Below, piece by piece: positions 20,796 through 31,029 of a stretch of 38,407 nucleotides of DNA; position 1 is the stretch's first letter, and each line of letters starts with the position of its first letter. The stretch lies in NCBI GenBank assembly GCA_015499995.1, contig JADNRV010000400.1, positions 1 to 38,407 of the forward strand. Direction: 5' to 3'. The notes below the pieces were generated by a model that saw only the letters and a program-made list of their open reading frames with translations, had not been told where the DNA came from and made no database searches. The stretch comes from Flammula alnicola (Eukaryota > Basidiomycota > Agaricomycetes > Agaricales > Strophariaceae). The translations under genes and the position numbers were made by a program.

Positions 20796-21628
20796 ATGGC
20801 ACTGCTAATATCCCAAAGACGGGCGCCATTTATTGTCATCGAGGGTCTCGATCGGTCAGGCAAGACGACGCAGACTACACAGTTACATTCGCGTCTGCAA
20901 ACGCATGGCATAGAAGCGTGCCTTCTGAAGTTTCCGGGTGCGTTGCTGCTATTCCTTATATTCAAGTACCCATTGCTAACGGAAACAAGTCTTTGTGCAG
21001 ACAGAACGACAGCAATCGGCAAGATGATTGACTCATATCTGCGTTCAGCCTCTGAACTAGATGACCACGCCATTCACCTCCTATTTTCTGCGAATCGTTG
21101 GGAACTTGCGTAAGAGCATCTCACATTTTTTTAATGTATATTGTAACTGACTGTTAGAACAGGCCCACGATTGAGAAGTTGCTACTCGCAGGAACTCCTG
21201 TTATATGCGATAGATACGCGTTTTCGGGCATCGCATTCTCGGCGTCGAAAGTTGGCCCGCACGCCGAGCCCCTTCTGCCTTTCGAATGGTGCCGCAGTCC
21301 AGATGTCAGCCTTCCTGCACCCGATATTGTATTATTTTTCGACATAACGCCGGAGAAGGCCAAGGAGCGAGGCGGGTACGGAGAAGAGAGATACGAAAAA
21401 GAAGAGATGCAGCTGCGCGTGCGGAAGTTCTTTCATCAGATTGGTGAAGGGATGCTCGAAGAAACCGAAAAGACTGTAGGGCCTCCAGACAACATTGTTC
21501 GATGGGTATCGATTGATGCAGGAAGAGAAAGGGGCGAGGTTGAGCAGGAGGTTTGGAGTCTTGTTGAACCTCTTGTCAAGGAGGGCGTGGAAGGTCCTGT
21601 ACTGAAACTGTGGACCTCAAATCAATGA
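20796..21628 (+). CDS. CDC8: thymidylate (dTMP) kinase
   Basis: Exons 20796-20937, 21001-21109, 21163-21628; 717 nt, 238 residues. Converts dTMP to dTDP with ATP for DNA synthesis. P-loop GLDRSGKT at residues 17-24; the DR after strand 2 (KFPDRTTAIG, ~48-49) split by intron 1; DRY motif (VICDRYAFSG, ~100-102); LID-like RGGYGEERYE. Splicing restores the frame across both introns. Length is slightly above the ~210 of yeast because of a C-terminal acidic extension. A spliced short ORF follows 48 nt downstream. Confidence 0.93.
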
Positions 21629-21675
21629 TACTGGTGAGGGTAGGATACTGTGAGTAACGACGGGAAATATTATTA

Positions 21676-21889
21676 ATGAAAGGTAAGTGCCTCCCTTTCC
21701 TCTTTCTCTCAATTGAATTTTCTCTGCTCACTGACTGCTTGTTTCTTTGCAGAGAACTGCTTTAACGATTCTCTGGAAGTGCGTCCGGACATCCAGCCGA
21801 CAGGATCTAGCAATAACCGGAACGGCTGGGAAATAGGATCACCCCACTACAAACCTTCTTCGTATCGTCTCGCACGCTCAGAGATCTAG
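21676..21889 (+). CDS. possible 47-residue spliced small protein
   Basis: Exon 1 21676-21682 (ATGAAAG), a strong intron 21683-21752 (GTAAGT..CTGAC..TTTGCAG), exon 2 21753-21889 ending TAG. The splice gives an uninterrupted 48-codon frame beginning MKENCFNDSLEVRPD and ending LARSEI. The intron signals are among the best in the window. It could instead be an intron in the 3' UTR of the thymidylate kinase mRNA, so coding status is open. No family recognised. Confidence 0.35.
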
Positions 21890-22547
21890 ACGTCTCTCGT
21901 TCAACGACCATACTCTACCATTCATTCTCGACCCAGGACTGCGAGCGTCATCCTTGACCAATCTCCCTGGAAGGCGTCCATGTCACCGTGACGGCTGCAA
22001 GTCCAATATACCCCTCTCGACATATAGCCGCCAACATCGGGCTTTGGCCAGGGCTCTACTTGATTTGTGTTCATGTAAGCGAAGAACGTTCAAATTATTC
22101 TGATGTCTCGGCGAACAAATGGCGTGTGCGTACTATTCCAGAATAGAATTTATTCCCTTGAGGCCTGTCGATACCTCTAAGAATAGCGCCAACACTAGGG
22201 CCTTTCAAAGTTGGCGAAGCGGCCAATTCAAAGCGACCGATTTGGCTGCCGATTTGGTCAAATGAAGTCGCTTCAACTCTTGATCGTTTAGCTACAGTTT
22301 TTAGTTTTGAAGCGGATCCAGCGTGCGACATCCTTCGCTGCAAGGGCTTTTGAAGCGTGCGAATTTTTTAAATATTTTGTATCGGCGCCGGGCGGTATAG
22401 GCGCTTAGCTAACTTTGAAATATTTTACGCTTTTTTTGTGTTGTAAGCAAGTACAGCCTGGACGCGTGATGCGTGACGTTAAGTAACCGATGTGACTTTG
22501 TTTGTTCTTGTAATTCCACCCCTTGCCTCTCCCCACCATCAGCTACA
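21890..22547. promoter_or_regulatory. intergenic region upstream of Ubc6
   Basis: No gene or repeat seen; presumed Ubc6 promoter, with pyrimidine-rich CCACCCCTTGCCTCTCCCC just before the start codon. Confidence 0.3.
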
Positions 22548-23801
22548 ATGGCAAGCAAAGCAGCCCAGAAACGTGTATGTCCCCGAGCACTACCTCGCCA
22601 TCATATACGACGACAAAGAGCGTCCAGATGGCGAGGAGATGCTGTTTCATAAGCTCATGAATTCCGTCTGATCGTCTTCATTTAGCTCTCAAAGGAATAT
22701 GTTGCCATGCAGAAGGAACCCCCGCCGTTCGTCTGGGCAGCCCCGGACGAGAAGAATATCTTGACCTGTGAGTGCACTACGATGTCTAAACCATGTTCTG
22801 AGACTGACTATGACCCAGGGAACTTCCTTATCGTACGAGCTTTCTCCATGACAAGTGCCACCGTTCTTGTAATCGAGCCTGTTGTTTTAGCGTGGACCCC
22901 CTGATTCGCCCTTTGCTGGCGGCGAGTACCATGGTGTACTCCTATTCCCCTCCGAATACCCTTTCAAGCCTCCGGGGATCAAGGTGCGTCCGGATGCGTG
23001 ATCTGCCCCCTACGATATCATTCTCACACCCTTCCGTACAGATGTTCACTCCGTCGGGTCGATTCTCTCCAGACAAGAAGATTTGTTTCTCGATGTCAGA
23101 CTTCCATCCGGGATCTGTGAGTGCAAGTAGCTTCTGCATGCTGAATCCGACTGATTTAGTCTTAGTGGAATCCTGCGTGGAGCGTAGCTACAATGTGAGT
23201 TCTACATTCTTTCCTTTCTCTGGCCCTGCAACGTTATTGTGTCATTCGTATTTCTAACGTTATTATTAGACTTACCGGATTACTCTCGTTCATGCTCTCC
23301 GACGAGATGACGACCGGGTCTGTTACGTCCTCGGATGCCCACAAGCGCGCCTTCGCAGCACGGAGTCATAGCTGGAACATCACGCAACCACGATTCAAAG
23401 AAGCGTTTCCAGAATACTGCTCGCCAATGATGCGCACTCTACCAAACATGGGGGAAAAGGAACGAGGGAAACCCGACGTGCCTGCACACCCTCCTTCGAC
23501 GTCCTTTTTCGTCGGCCCTCCACCCCCTTACTCTGCGGTTGCACCTGCAGCATCATCCGCTCCCACTCCCGTCAGCTCTGCGTTACATGCTGGCAGACAA
23601 GTTTACAGAGAAATTGCTAACGATGCTGCGACCCCACGACCAATTCCTACTGCCAAACCGGACGATCCCAACCGAGCGGTAGTTCCGCCTGCACCGGCCT
23701 GGACATGGATGACATGGCGACATTTTATCTACGAGAAGTGGCGACTGTGTGCTTTTATTGCATTGGCTGTCATGTTGTCGAGGTTCTCGACGAGGACTTG
23801 A
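22548..23801 (+). CDS. UBC6: tail-anchored ubiquitin-conjugating enzyme E2 (Ubc6/UBE2J family)
   Basis: Exons 22548-22574, 22686-22767, 22819-22832, 22891-22983, 23042-23116, 23166-23194, 23270-23801; 852 nt, 283 residues. Accepts activated ubiquitin on a cysteine and passes it to substrates in ER-associated degradation. E2 core: [36 protein letters not shown], catalytic Cys87 in [20 protein letters not shown]. It has the Ubc6-type sequence in place of HPN. After a Pro/Ser-rich linker (~165-250) comes a single C-terminal membrane segment ([10 protein letters not shown], about 266-275) with a short luminal tail, matching a tail anchor. Exon 3 is only 14 nt; every junction keeps the conserved E2 sequence. 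Confidence 0.93.
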
Positions 23802-24958
23802 CACCAAGCGCGGTGAATGGGGGTGATGACCGACCGCTGCTTTCCTTCCTTCCTGCCTCCCCCGACCTATCTGTCTGCCTCTTTCCTTGTTTAATGTGTC
23901 TCCCTAGTCGCCTCCTGTCTCATGATATACACATATACTTCCACAAATCTTACACTTTACGCCCCTCGTCCGAGCTATATAGTCAGCCACTTGTTCATGC
24001 GACTACCGCCGCCAACCGCCACCATCCTGAAATAACACGTACAACTATCCATCCTGCCTGCCAATCCTGACGTCGACTCGCAGAAATGACAACAATCCTT
24101 TCGCATGGGCCAAACCTACCACAAGCAATCGAGCAAACGAAGTACTCCGGGATATTACGCTGCATCGTCCATCCACTCTTTGAACCAAGAGTCATACCCA
24201 GCTCCCACAAGCACAAAGATCACGGATGTCCCGTTCTACTCCGATGAGTCAATATGGGCTTGACATTTAACAACTCCCATTCACAAACCTAACAACGGCG
24301 AGGCTCGCCCAAACAACACCCCACGATCTTTCCTTTTGTCTCTTCATCTCTGTCTCATAATTATCAGCTAGGTACTTGAAAGATACAACCCCAACAACAT
24401 GCACCAGTCGTTATGACTTATATTAATTTTCTCTCTCAAAACTCTCTTGTCTATCTGCCTTTTGTTTTCATTTCTGTTGACGAGGACCAGGGGTTAATCA
24501 GAGAAGGGCAGGCCCCCGCCTGGACCTGGATGGTGCTGTCGGTGCTGGTGGGTTGGTCGACGATGTCCAGCATGATAACCATATATGTATACGGGAATTT
24601 TGTGGTCATCGATGGACGTTGGTATACTGGGGCACAATGGTTGGCGGCATGGTGATGTGGTTGAAGAGCAGAGAAAATGATATGGGTAAAACGGAACTTG
24701 TACATTAAGACCTTTTTTTGTACATGCTGATGTCGCATTGGGTTTTGAAGAGTAGCGTAGTATTGATATTTATTTCTCTTCTTTCTCCGTGACTGGATCG
24801 AGTCCCTACCGCAACATTGAGAAATGTGAAAGGTGTAAGTGGATCGTGCGCCAGCAAAATGACCCCGCAAGATGGTGTCAGAAGTTTTGGGCCCGATTCC
24901 TGTGATAACCGACATCGACGACCACGGAAGAGAGAAATGGTTGATCGTCTGGCTCCTT
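23802..24958. other. convergent intergenic region with a Ubc6-tail-like stretch
   Basis: Between convergent Ubc6 and CWC27. Mostly AT-rich and featureless. At about 24508-24575 a plus-strand frame reads APAWTWMVLSVLVGW then more hydrophobic residues, repeating the APAWTWM that precedes the membrane segment of Ubc6 (23691-23711). AG acceptors lie just upstream (for example ending at 24490 and 24500). It may be an alternative or decayed terminal exon. Confidence 0.35.
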
Positions 24959-27079
24959 CTATTGTCTGCGGTACCGACCACCGCTAACTGCTCCGCCTTT
25001 CGCCTTCAACGCTGCCTTTTTCCGTTCCCTCTCTTCCTCTTTCGCCTTCGCCCCCCGTGCCCGAGGATCAATGACCTCGTAATCCCGCTCAGCTTTGTCC
25101 GTCTCCTCCGTGTTGTCCTTGGAGAAGTGCAGCGCATGCCCCATGAACCCAGTGTCGTCGTCAATCTCCATGCCTTCCTCTTCTCCTCCGCCTCCTCCGC
25201 CGGCACCGGTCCCTTCCTCTACATTGGCGGTGGCACCTCCCTCGGCGCCCTCTTCTGCTTCATCCAGGAGCATCGTGTTCTGCAGCTTGCCTCTGAAGCT
25301 GGTCAGCGCGGCTAGCACGTCACCCTCGTCCCGTTTCTTGCCCTTCTTATGCAGTCCGCGGCTCTTGGCGTACTTGGCGAGCTCCTCGCCTAGGTACGAT
25401 TTCTTAGCTTTCTTCCGCGCCGCCTCCTCATCGTCGCTCGTGTTCCCGTCTCGTCGCTTCTGCAACTTGCGGATCTCTGCTTCCATTTTTTCGATTTCAG
25501 CTTTCCGCGAGGACCTGAAGAAAGATTGAGGTTAGGACGATATTTTGAGAGGAGTGGTAAATGGAAGATGCTTACTCTGAAGCAGATTGCTCTCGAGCAT
25601 GCTGTTCTCGAATCTTGGTGATGTCATCGTTTTTCTTATCCTCTTTTTTCTTGGCGGATTTCTCTGTCTGTACATGCTTGATGAGAACAGGAGAGAAAAT
25701 TGAACAAAGCTAAAAGTTTGCATACCTTGGACTCTTTCGGGGCCTCTGATGCGACAGCTGGCGATTTTGTTCGACTGCTAGAACTTGGCTGGGAAACGAA
25801 ATCAGGTACAGCGACCACCTTTTGCGGGTTGTCGACCACTATCGACTGAAATCAGCAAGATGTTGATGCCAAAATTGTTTTGTAAAAACTTACGTTCAGG
25901 CCGATATATGGGTTTCTTCTTGAACGTGGTCGTCTCTTCTTCATCGCCTGCATCTTCGTCTGCTCCGAAGCTTAGTAGCTTAACGTTCCTTTACAACCAT
26001 TAGTAATTGCCTTATTTTCTGAAGGGGAAACTCACTTCTTTGCCCCTTTCTTTCGCTGTTCGTCCTCACGTTCTCGCTGAGCCTGCTCCTTCGCTCGTTG
26101 CTGGGCTCGCTTCTCGGCCGCTGTGATACGCGGAACGATGTCGTCAAACGGATTCTCGACGATGCGCACGGACTTGATCTTTGGAGGACTGATGTTGTAT
26201 ATGAGCCAAAACCGAGAAGTAAATGACAGGCAGCTACTTACTACACTGGTCGACCATCAGCGTCGAGTTCTATAGTTTAATTCTGTTAGACTCAGTAACG
26301 TCGAATACACCTGAAATCGTACCCATTTCTCCAATTTTCATGACATCTTTAACTAATATGAGTGTTGAAATCTGAACAAGTCGAATAGACACGCACTGTA
26401 TACAGTATCTCCTATACAACGACCGAACAGTGTATGCTTTCCATGCAGCTCGTCTGCCCTATCTGTTGGAAGAAAATTGAGCACCCAGGATCCTGCCGAC
26501 AAGAATGCAGATGCTACGAACCTAGGGTGATGAAAAACTGGGAGTCGTTCGAATTCTTCGTGCCATTATTCGCCATGGCCACAAGTCCTCGATGGGAAAA
26601 TCGCAAACGAGGGTGAATTTCATCTTCGAAGGGCTCTGTAGAAAGTTGAGTCCATGAATACGCGTCGCGGTGCATTCGTGTAGAAAAGCATACCTCCGTA
26701 GAACGACTCTCCTCCTCCACCAGTTCCCGTTTTATCACCAGTCTGGACAAGGAAGCCGGGAACTACCCTATGATATGAGAGGATGTGAATGAATATGAAG
26801 ATGGGTAATTCAATGGTCGTGCATACCGATGGAAGATGACACCATCATAATAGCCTACCAAAACGTCAGATAAAATGTACACCGAGATTCAAGAGGAACT
26901 CACAAACCCTCCATGGCGAGTGCAATGAAGTTGCGACATGTTTTGGGTGTTTCCTGCATCATGAAGTGAGCGAAAGGAGGGCCGAATATCTAAATTAAAC
27001 ATACCTTCGACCACAGTTCTATCTCAATTTCCCCTACTGTTGTGTCGAGTATGACTCTACCCTTTGTTGGAAGGGCCAT
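24959..27079 (-). CDS. CWC27: spliceosome-associated cyclophilin CWC27
   Basis: Thirteen exons: 27005-27079, 26908-26953, 26827-26854, 26694-26767, 26522-26635, 26397-26462, 26323-26352, 26242-26269, 26036-26188, 25894-25988, 25726-25838, 25576-25676, 24959-25514; 1,479 nt, 492 residues. Residues 1-~170 are a cyclophilin domain: [55 protein letters not shown]. The usual active-site Trp is replaced (ADELHGKH), as is typical of Cwc27, which may have little isomerase activity. Then a charged linker with Lys/Glu-rich coiled-coil-like parts, and a conserved C-terminus ([27 protein letters not shown]; listed here as key residues K-Y-L-G-E-E-L). Family knowledge: it works with CWC22 in the spliceosome. 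Exons of 28-30 nt encode parts of the cyclophilin fold. Confidence 0.92.
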
Positions 27080-28194
27080 TGAACTGATAGCACGTCGAAG
27101 TAGAGGCTGGTAGTGGAGAAGTGGCCAGGCCGCCAAGCCTCAAGGTGAAGCAGCAAGCTGCTCGGCCTAGAGCATGCACGTGACTTACTTATGATGTCCA
27201 GTGACTCCAGTCCCAGATTATCTGAAAAATTGGTCATTCCCAGGGTGTTCCGGAAGCAAATCTGTGCGCTTTTGGGCCCAGGGTTTTCGTCCTAAATCTC
27301 AGAAAAAGATCCCAATAGTGTCTCATTTAGGCAAACTATTCTGGCCGAGCTTTGGCTGAGCTTTCGGTGGCGCGCGAGACTTGTCTCAATTCGGCTCCTT
27401 TGGTCACGTGATTGAGAATTGATCGCAAATCGGTCGCTTTCCCAGGCTGCCTCAGAAGGAAATCCCTGGGTATGGCGAAGCTACCGATTATCTCCTCCTC
27501 CTCCCGTCTCCAAATCTCTTATGTTTGATAATTTATCTATCCTACTTACTACGATGCGCTGGCGAGGTAGCATAGTTACCTGAATTACTTTTGTAATGTA
27601 GTCAGCCAAAATTCATTCTAATTCCAATTCTGACCAGTGAGTCTTTCTGAATTTCATTGCCGCTGCGGCTTCAGCGCTTAATTTAAATATTATCTGCCTA
27701 TCTAACGACGACTTCATACTCCACCAAAATGCGGCCAGTCAGCTCGACCACCTGAGTTGAGACTTGACTTTATTCGAGAACGACGGGCGCACCAGTGTCC
27801 AGTGGTAAGTTGGAACTTGGTAGGAAGTCAGCCACCGTGTGCAGATGTAATGTCGTTCCATCTCTCGGACGGTAATGAATTGGCCGCAACAGCATCGTTG
27901 TCGTAAGTATCAGTCTCTTGATCCACCGAAGTAATCTCAACCTTCACATCGTCTTTGCCGTTGATGACGGCCATCTGGATCGTGAATTAGGTCTTGCGCG
28001 GACGTGACCCTCTGTGGTTCGAATTCATGTCGGTGCAAATGCAAGTACAGAACGACTTCCAGAAACGATTTGTAGTTAGTGGTATTTTTCCGGAAAACGC
28101 GGCTCTCCGCCGCATTTGAGGACAAGACTCAGTGGAGTATGATTATCATCCCCAGCAGGATGGAATTGATAAAAGAAGCATAGACCATTCCCAT
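27080..28194. other. intergenic region
   Basis: CWC27 promoter on the left. Except for the short ORF at 27828-27974, no gene or repeat is supported. A CACGTG palindrome occurs at 27404-27409. Confidence 0.3.
27828..27974 (-). CDS. possible 48-residue acidic small protein
   Basis: Single frame from ATG 27974 to TGA 27828, starting MAVINGKDDVKVEITS and ending DITSAHGG. Rich in Asp/Glu, with codon use like that of the coding exons here. No intron, domain or paralog seen; may be chance or one exon of a gene whose other exons I cannot place. Confidence 0.25.
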   Translation of the reverse strand: MAVINGKDDVKVEITSVDQETDTYDNDAVAANSLPSERWNDITSAHGG

Positions 28195-28846
28195 TCATTG
28201 CGACTAATGATGATTCGCGCCTTGATGCCAGTTAAAGGACCGCATGGGTGTTCGGCACCCCAACCGAGTGTTGGACGAACAATGATTATGACCGTGAAAT
28301 ATGATGTCGCCGCCTAAAGTTGAAGCAGTATCATGTGAGGCTGGCTCTGCCTAAAGGTCAGAGGACCAAAGGACTCGAGGGGTTGGCCATTTTGTATCTG
28401 AAGTCCCTTCGAGATCGCGAGTTCAAATTTCTCCGTTATTTTGTTCTTGATTCAAACTTGACCGTGGAACCCGGCCCTTGAAGACAAGTTGAAGTGAGGC
28501 GCCAAATCAGATTCAGTATACTTACGTTGTTTCGCATGACTAAATTGGATTCTTGTGGTCCGATCTGAAGCTGTGAAGCGTTATCCAGCACGAGTGGCTC
28601 CGAGGGAATTTGGAATATACTTCTGCCATTTTGGTTTAATTTTAGAGGATTTAGAGTCTAGCTAATTGTTTCGAATTCCTTGAGTCTCGCCACCGTCTTT
28701 CGCCTCCCAATAACTTTTCCGTGGCCAGACGTGAGCCTTAGCCCGGCAAGTCGATGAGTTTGGACTAAAAATAATCATCAATCCTCGTGCTCAGAAGCAG
28801 TTATAAATACCCAATCCGGGATCGTCATTTTCAAGTGGAGTGTTGA

Positions 28847-29101
28847 ATGGCTCGGATGCTCCGCCCCAATGGGATTTCTGTACCAACGTTCATCCGACTC
28901 TCAGCCCTGGGTGACATTTCAAATGAATCTCCAAGGGTTCCAGAGAGGAATGAGTCAAGAAGCTCATTGAAGAAGCGGCTATGCTACGCCATCGCGGGAT
29001 GTGATGGAGTGTACGGGGTTAATAACCCCTTAAAATACAACACTGCCATGAATGATGTATATGCCTCGAACAGAGTACGGATGCATAAAGGTCAAAAATA
29101 G
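28847..29101 (+). other. small ORF upstream of lectin copy 2
   Basis: 84 codons beginning MARMLRPNGISV, preceded by TATAAATA at 28802-28809. Same start and later segment as the ORF at 11304-11498 in the other arm; the two differ in length and at the end. Coding status uncertain. Confidence 0.25.
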
Positions 29102-29156
29102 GTTGACCCTTCTGGCCCTTGCCCAGCTTGAAGTTCTAGCAAATCACTGGACAAGG

Positions 29157-29164
29157 TATAAAAG
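29157..29164 (+). promoter_or_regulatory. TATA box of lectin copy 2
   Basis: TATAAAAG 80 nt before the ATG at 29244; conserved in the other arm. Confidence 0.6.
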
Positions 29165-29243
29165 GAATTGGTTTTCTGAGTCTAAGCATCTATTCAAACT
29201 AAAACACTCTACATAAACAAGCATCCTCATACGCATACACCAC

Positions 29244-30523
29244 ATGCACTACTTGACATATTTCTTGTCAGCTGTTACGGCAGCAGCCGCTGTTCGTGCT
29301 GCACTTCCTTCGTAAGTTAATGCACATATCGTAGTCTATCCTTGCTAAAACGTTTATCTATAATGTTCACAGTGCAAATCAGGTCGTTCAAATCCAGCCC
29401 ATAACCCGCGGATCCTTCCCGCGCACGCCTTGCCTCACAGTACTATACCCTGCAGCCAACGGCTCAGCCCTTATCATCAATGACTGTAGCACTTTGACTC
29501 AAGAACGCGGATTTCAAGTTGTTGAAGGAGGCGCGACATCGGGCGAAGGCACCCCTGGCCCCATCGAAATCTTCAACACATTCTGTCTTGAGGTGACCGG
29601 TGGAGCCGATGTTTCCGGCACCAAGGTCGAAATCAACAGATGTGTAACCGGAGACCCGAACCAGTTGTGGGAGTGGAATTCCGATGCAACTGTTGTATGG
29701 TCTGGTACGGACAAGTGTCTTGATCTGACGAATGGTAATTTGAATAATGGAAATCAGGTTACTTATTTCTTCTGGATTGGCTAACAGACACATGCTCATT
29801 GACTTCGCTTTGACCTTTCAGATACAAATTTGGACTTGTACGGCTGGAAATATTAACCAGCAATGGACGGCGAACACCCTGGCAAAGTAAGTCAACCTTT
29901 CTTTGACGAGTTCCATTACTGACTCGAGTTGTATAGCCCTATATCCGAGGTTGTCATTGCCGCACAACGTGATTATATTCAGCTATCTCATTCAAGTCAA
30001 ACATACTGAATTATACTTTCTACTCTACTAGCCGACTTCTGCATGGCAGCCGACTCTTCAGAAAACGGTGCCCCAGTCTTTATCACATCTTGCAACGACA
30101 CCACTGCTCTGAAAGTATGGAGCGTTCCACAAGTTGGTCACGGCAATTCTGGAAGCTACAAGCTCGCCTTCGGTCCTGACGGTTCTGCCCCGATCAAGTG
30201 TCTCGACCTTACGGATGGGAACACAAATCCCGGTACGAAGCTACAGCTTTGGGACTGCGTAGAGAACTTGAACCAATATTGGACTCCCGGTCCCACTGAC
30301 ACTATTCTATGGGAGGGCAGCGGTGAGGGAGACTTATTGTGTGTTGACTTGACGGATGGAATTACGACCAGGGGAAACCAGGTAAGCTTGAGATCAGCTA
30401 CGTATAATTAATACTTTAACGATGCTGATTCCACCTCTAATTTAGCTTCAGGTCTGGACCTGTACTGCGGGAAACACTAACCAGCTCTGGAATGATACTG
30501 CCCCTCCACAGACTGCTGTCTAA
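29244..30523 (+). CDS. secreted ricin-B-type lectin, copy 2
   Basis: Exons 29244-29311, 29373-29757, 29822-29886, 29937-29968, 30032-30381, 30446-30523; 978 nt, 325 residues. Same six-exon structure as copy 1; all exons except exon 2 (three bases shorter) have equal length. Signal-peptide-like start (MHYLTYFLSAVTAAAAVRA), CLDLTNG/CLDLTDG/CVDLTDG strands and QxW-like NQLWEW, NINQQW, NLNQYW, NTNQLW. Amino-acid changes are scattered and no stop or frameshift occurs, so both copies look functional. Predicted extracellular glycan-binding protein. Confidence 0.86.
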
Positions 30524-31029
30524 ACCAATAGATGTAGCGTCGGCTTTTCGATATTTCACTTCAGAACTTTGCACTATGACATTTATTACCCAGTGACTCA
30601 GTCCGGACACTTATGTTCTTGCTACTCGTACAAGTATATAAAGTTATTAACTACATTTAATTTTTTTAGTGTGTAGTCTGTGTTTGAAAACGCGACATAC
30701 TGTACTTTTGTTTGGTCTTTCCATGAGGGAACCCTTAAGCGCTCATAATAGGCGCCAAGCCATCACTGATCGCCAAATTAAGAAATCTGGGCAATTCCAC
30801 TACTTAAAGAAATGAAGTACCAAACTACCTGTAAGCTAAAACATCAAATCCGGTAACACAGGCGTTATTTAACAGTTTCGCCTCTCTGCAGGGCATAAAC
30901 ATGACTTTATTTCAACACTAGCGGCTATGTATGTATACAGAGATAGCTGTTTTCTTTGAAGTTCTTGAACGATATAAAATACCTTCAGGACCAGAAGCCA
31001 CCACAAAATCCATGTGAGTTCAACTAAGA

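Larger units (their letters stand above)
28195..30895 (+). repeat. inverted duplication, arm 2 (lectin locus)
   Basis: Reverse complement of arm 1 (9490-12975), without the 793-bp insertion. The match covers about 1 kb upstream of the lectin gene, the gene, and about 370 bp downstream. Small indels are scattered through non-coding parts; coding exons keep the reading frame. Confidence 0.85.

Noticed and set aside
24872..25529. Plus-strand frames opposite the CWC27 last exon
   Set aside because: Antisense of the conserved CWC27 C-terminus; composition is a Ser/Pro-rich shadow of Glu/Lys codons.
22230..27440. 15-base AAAGCGACCGATTTG at 22230-22244 and inverted at 27426-27440 as a shared control site
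   Set aside because: No similarity beyond 15 bases, and about one such match is expected by chance in a window of this size.
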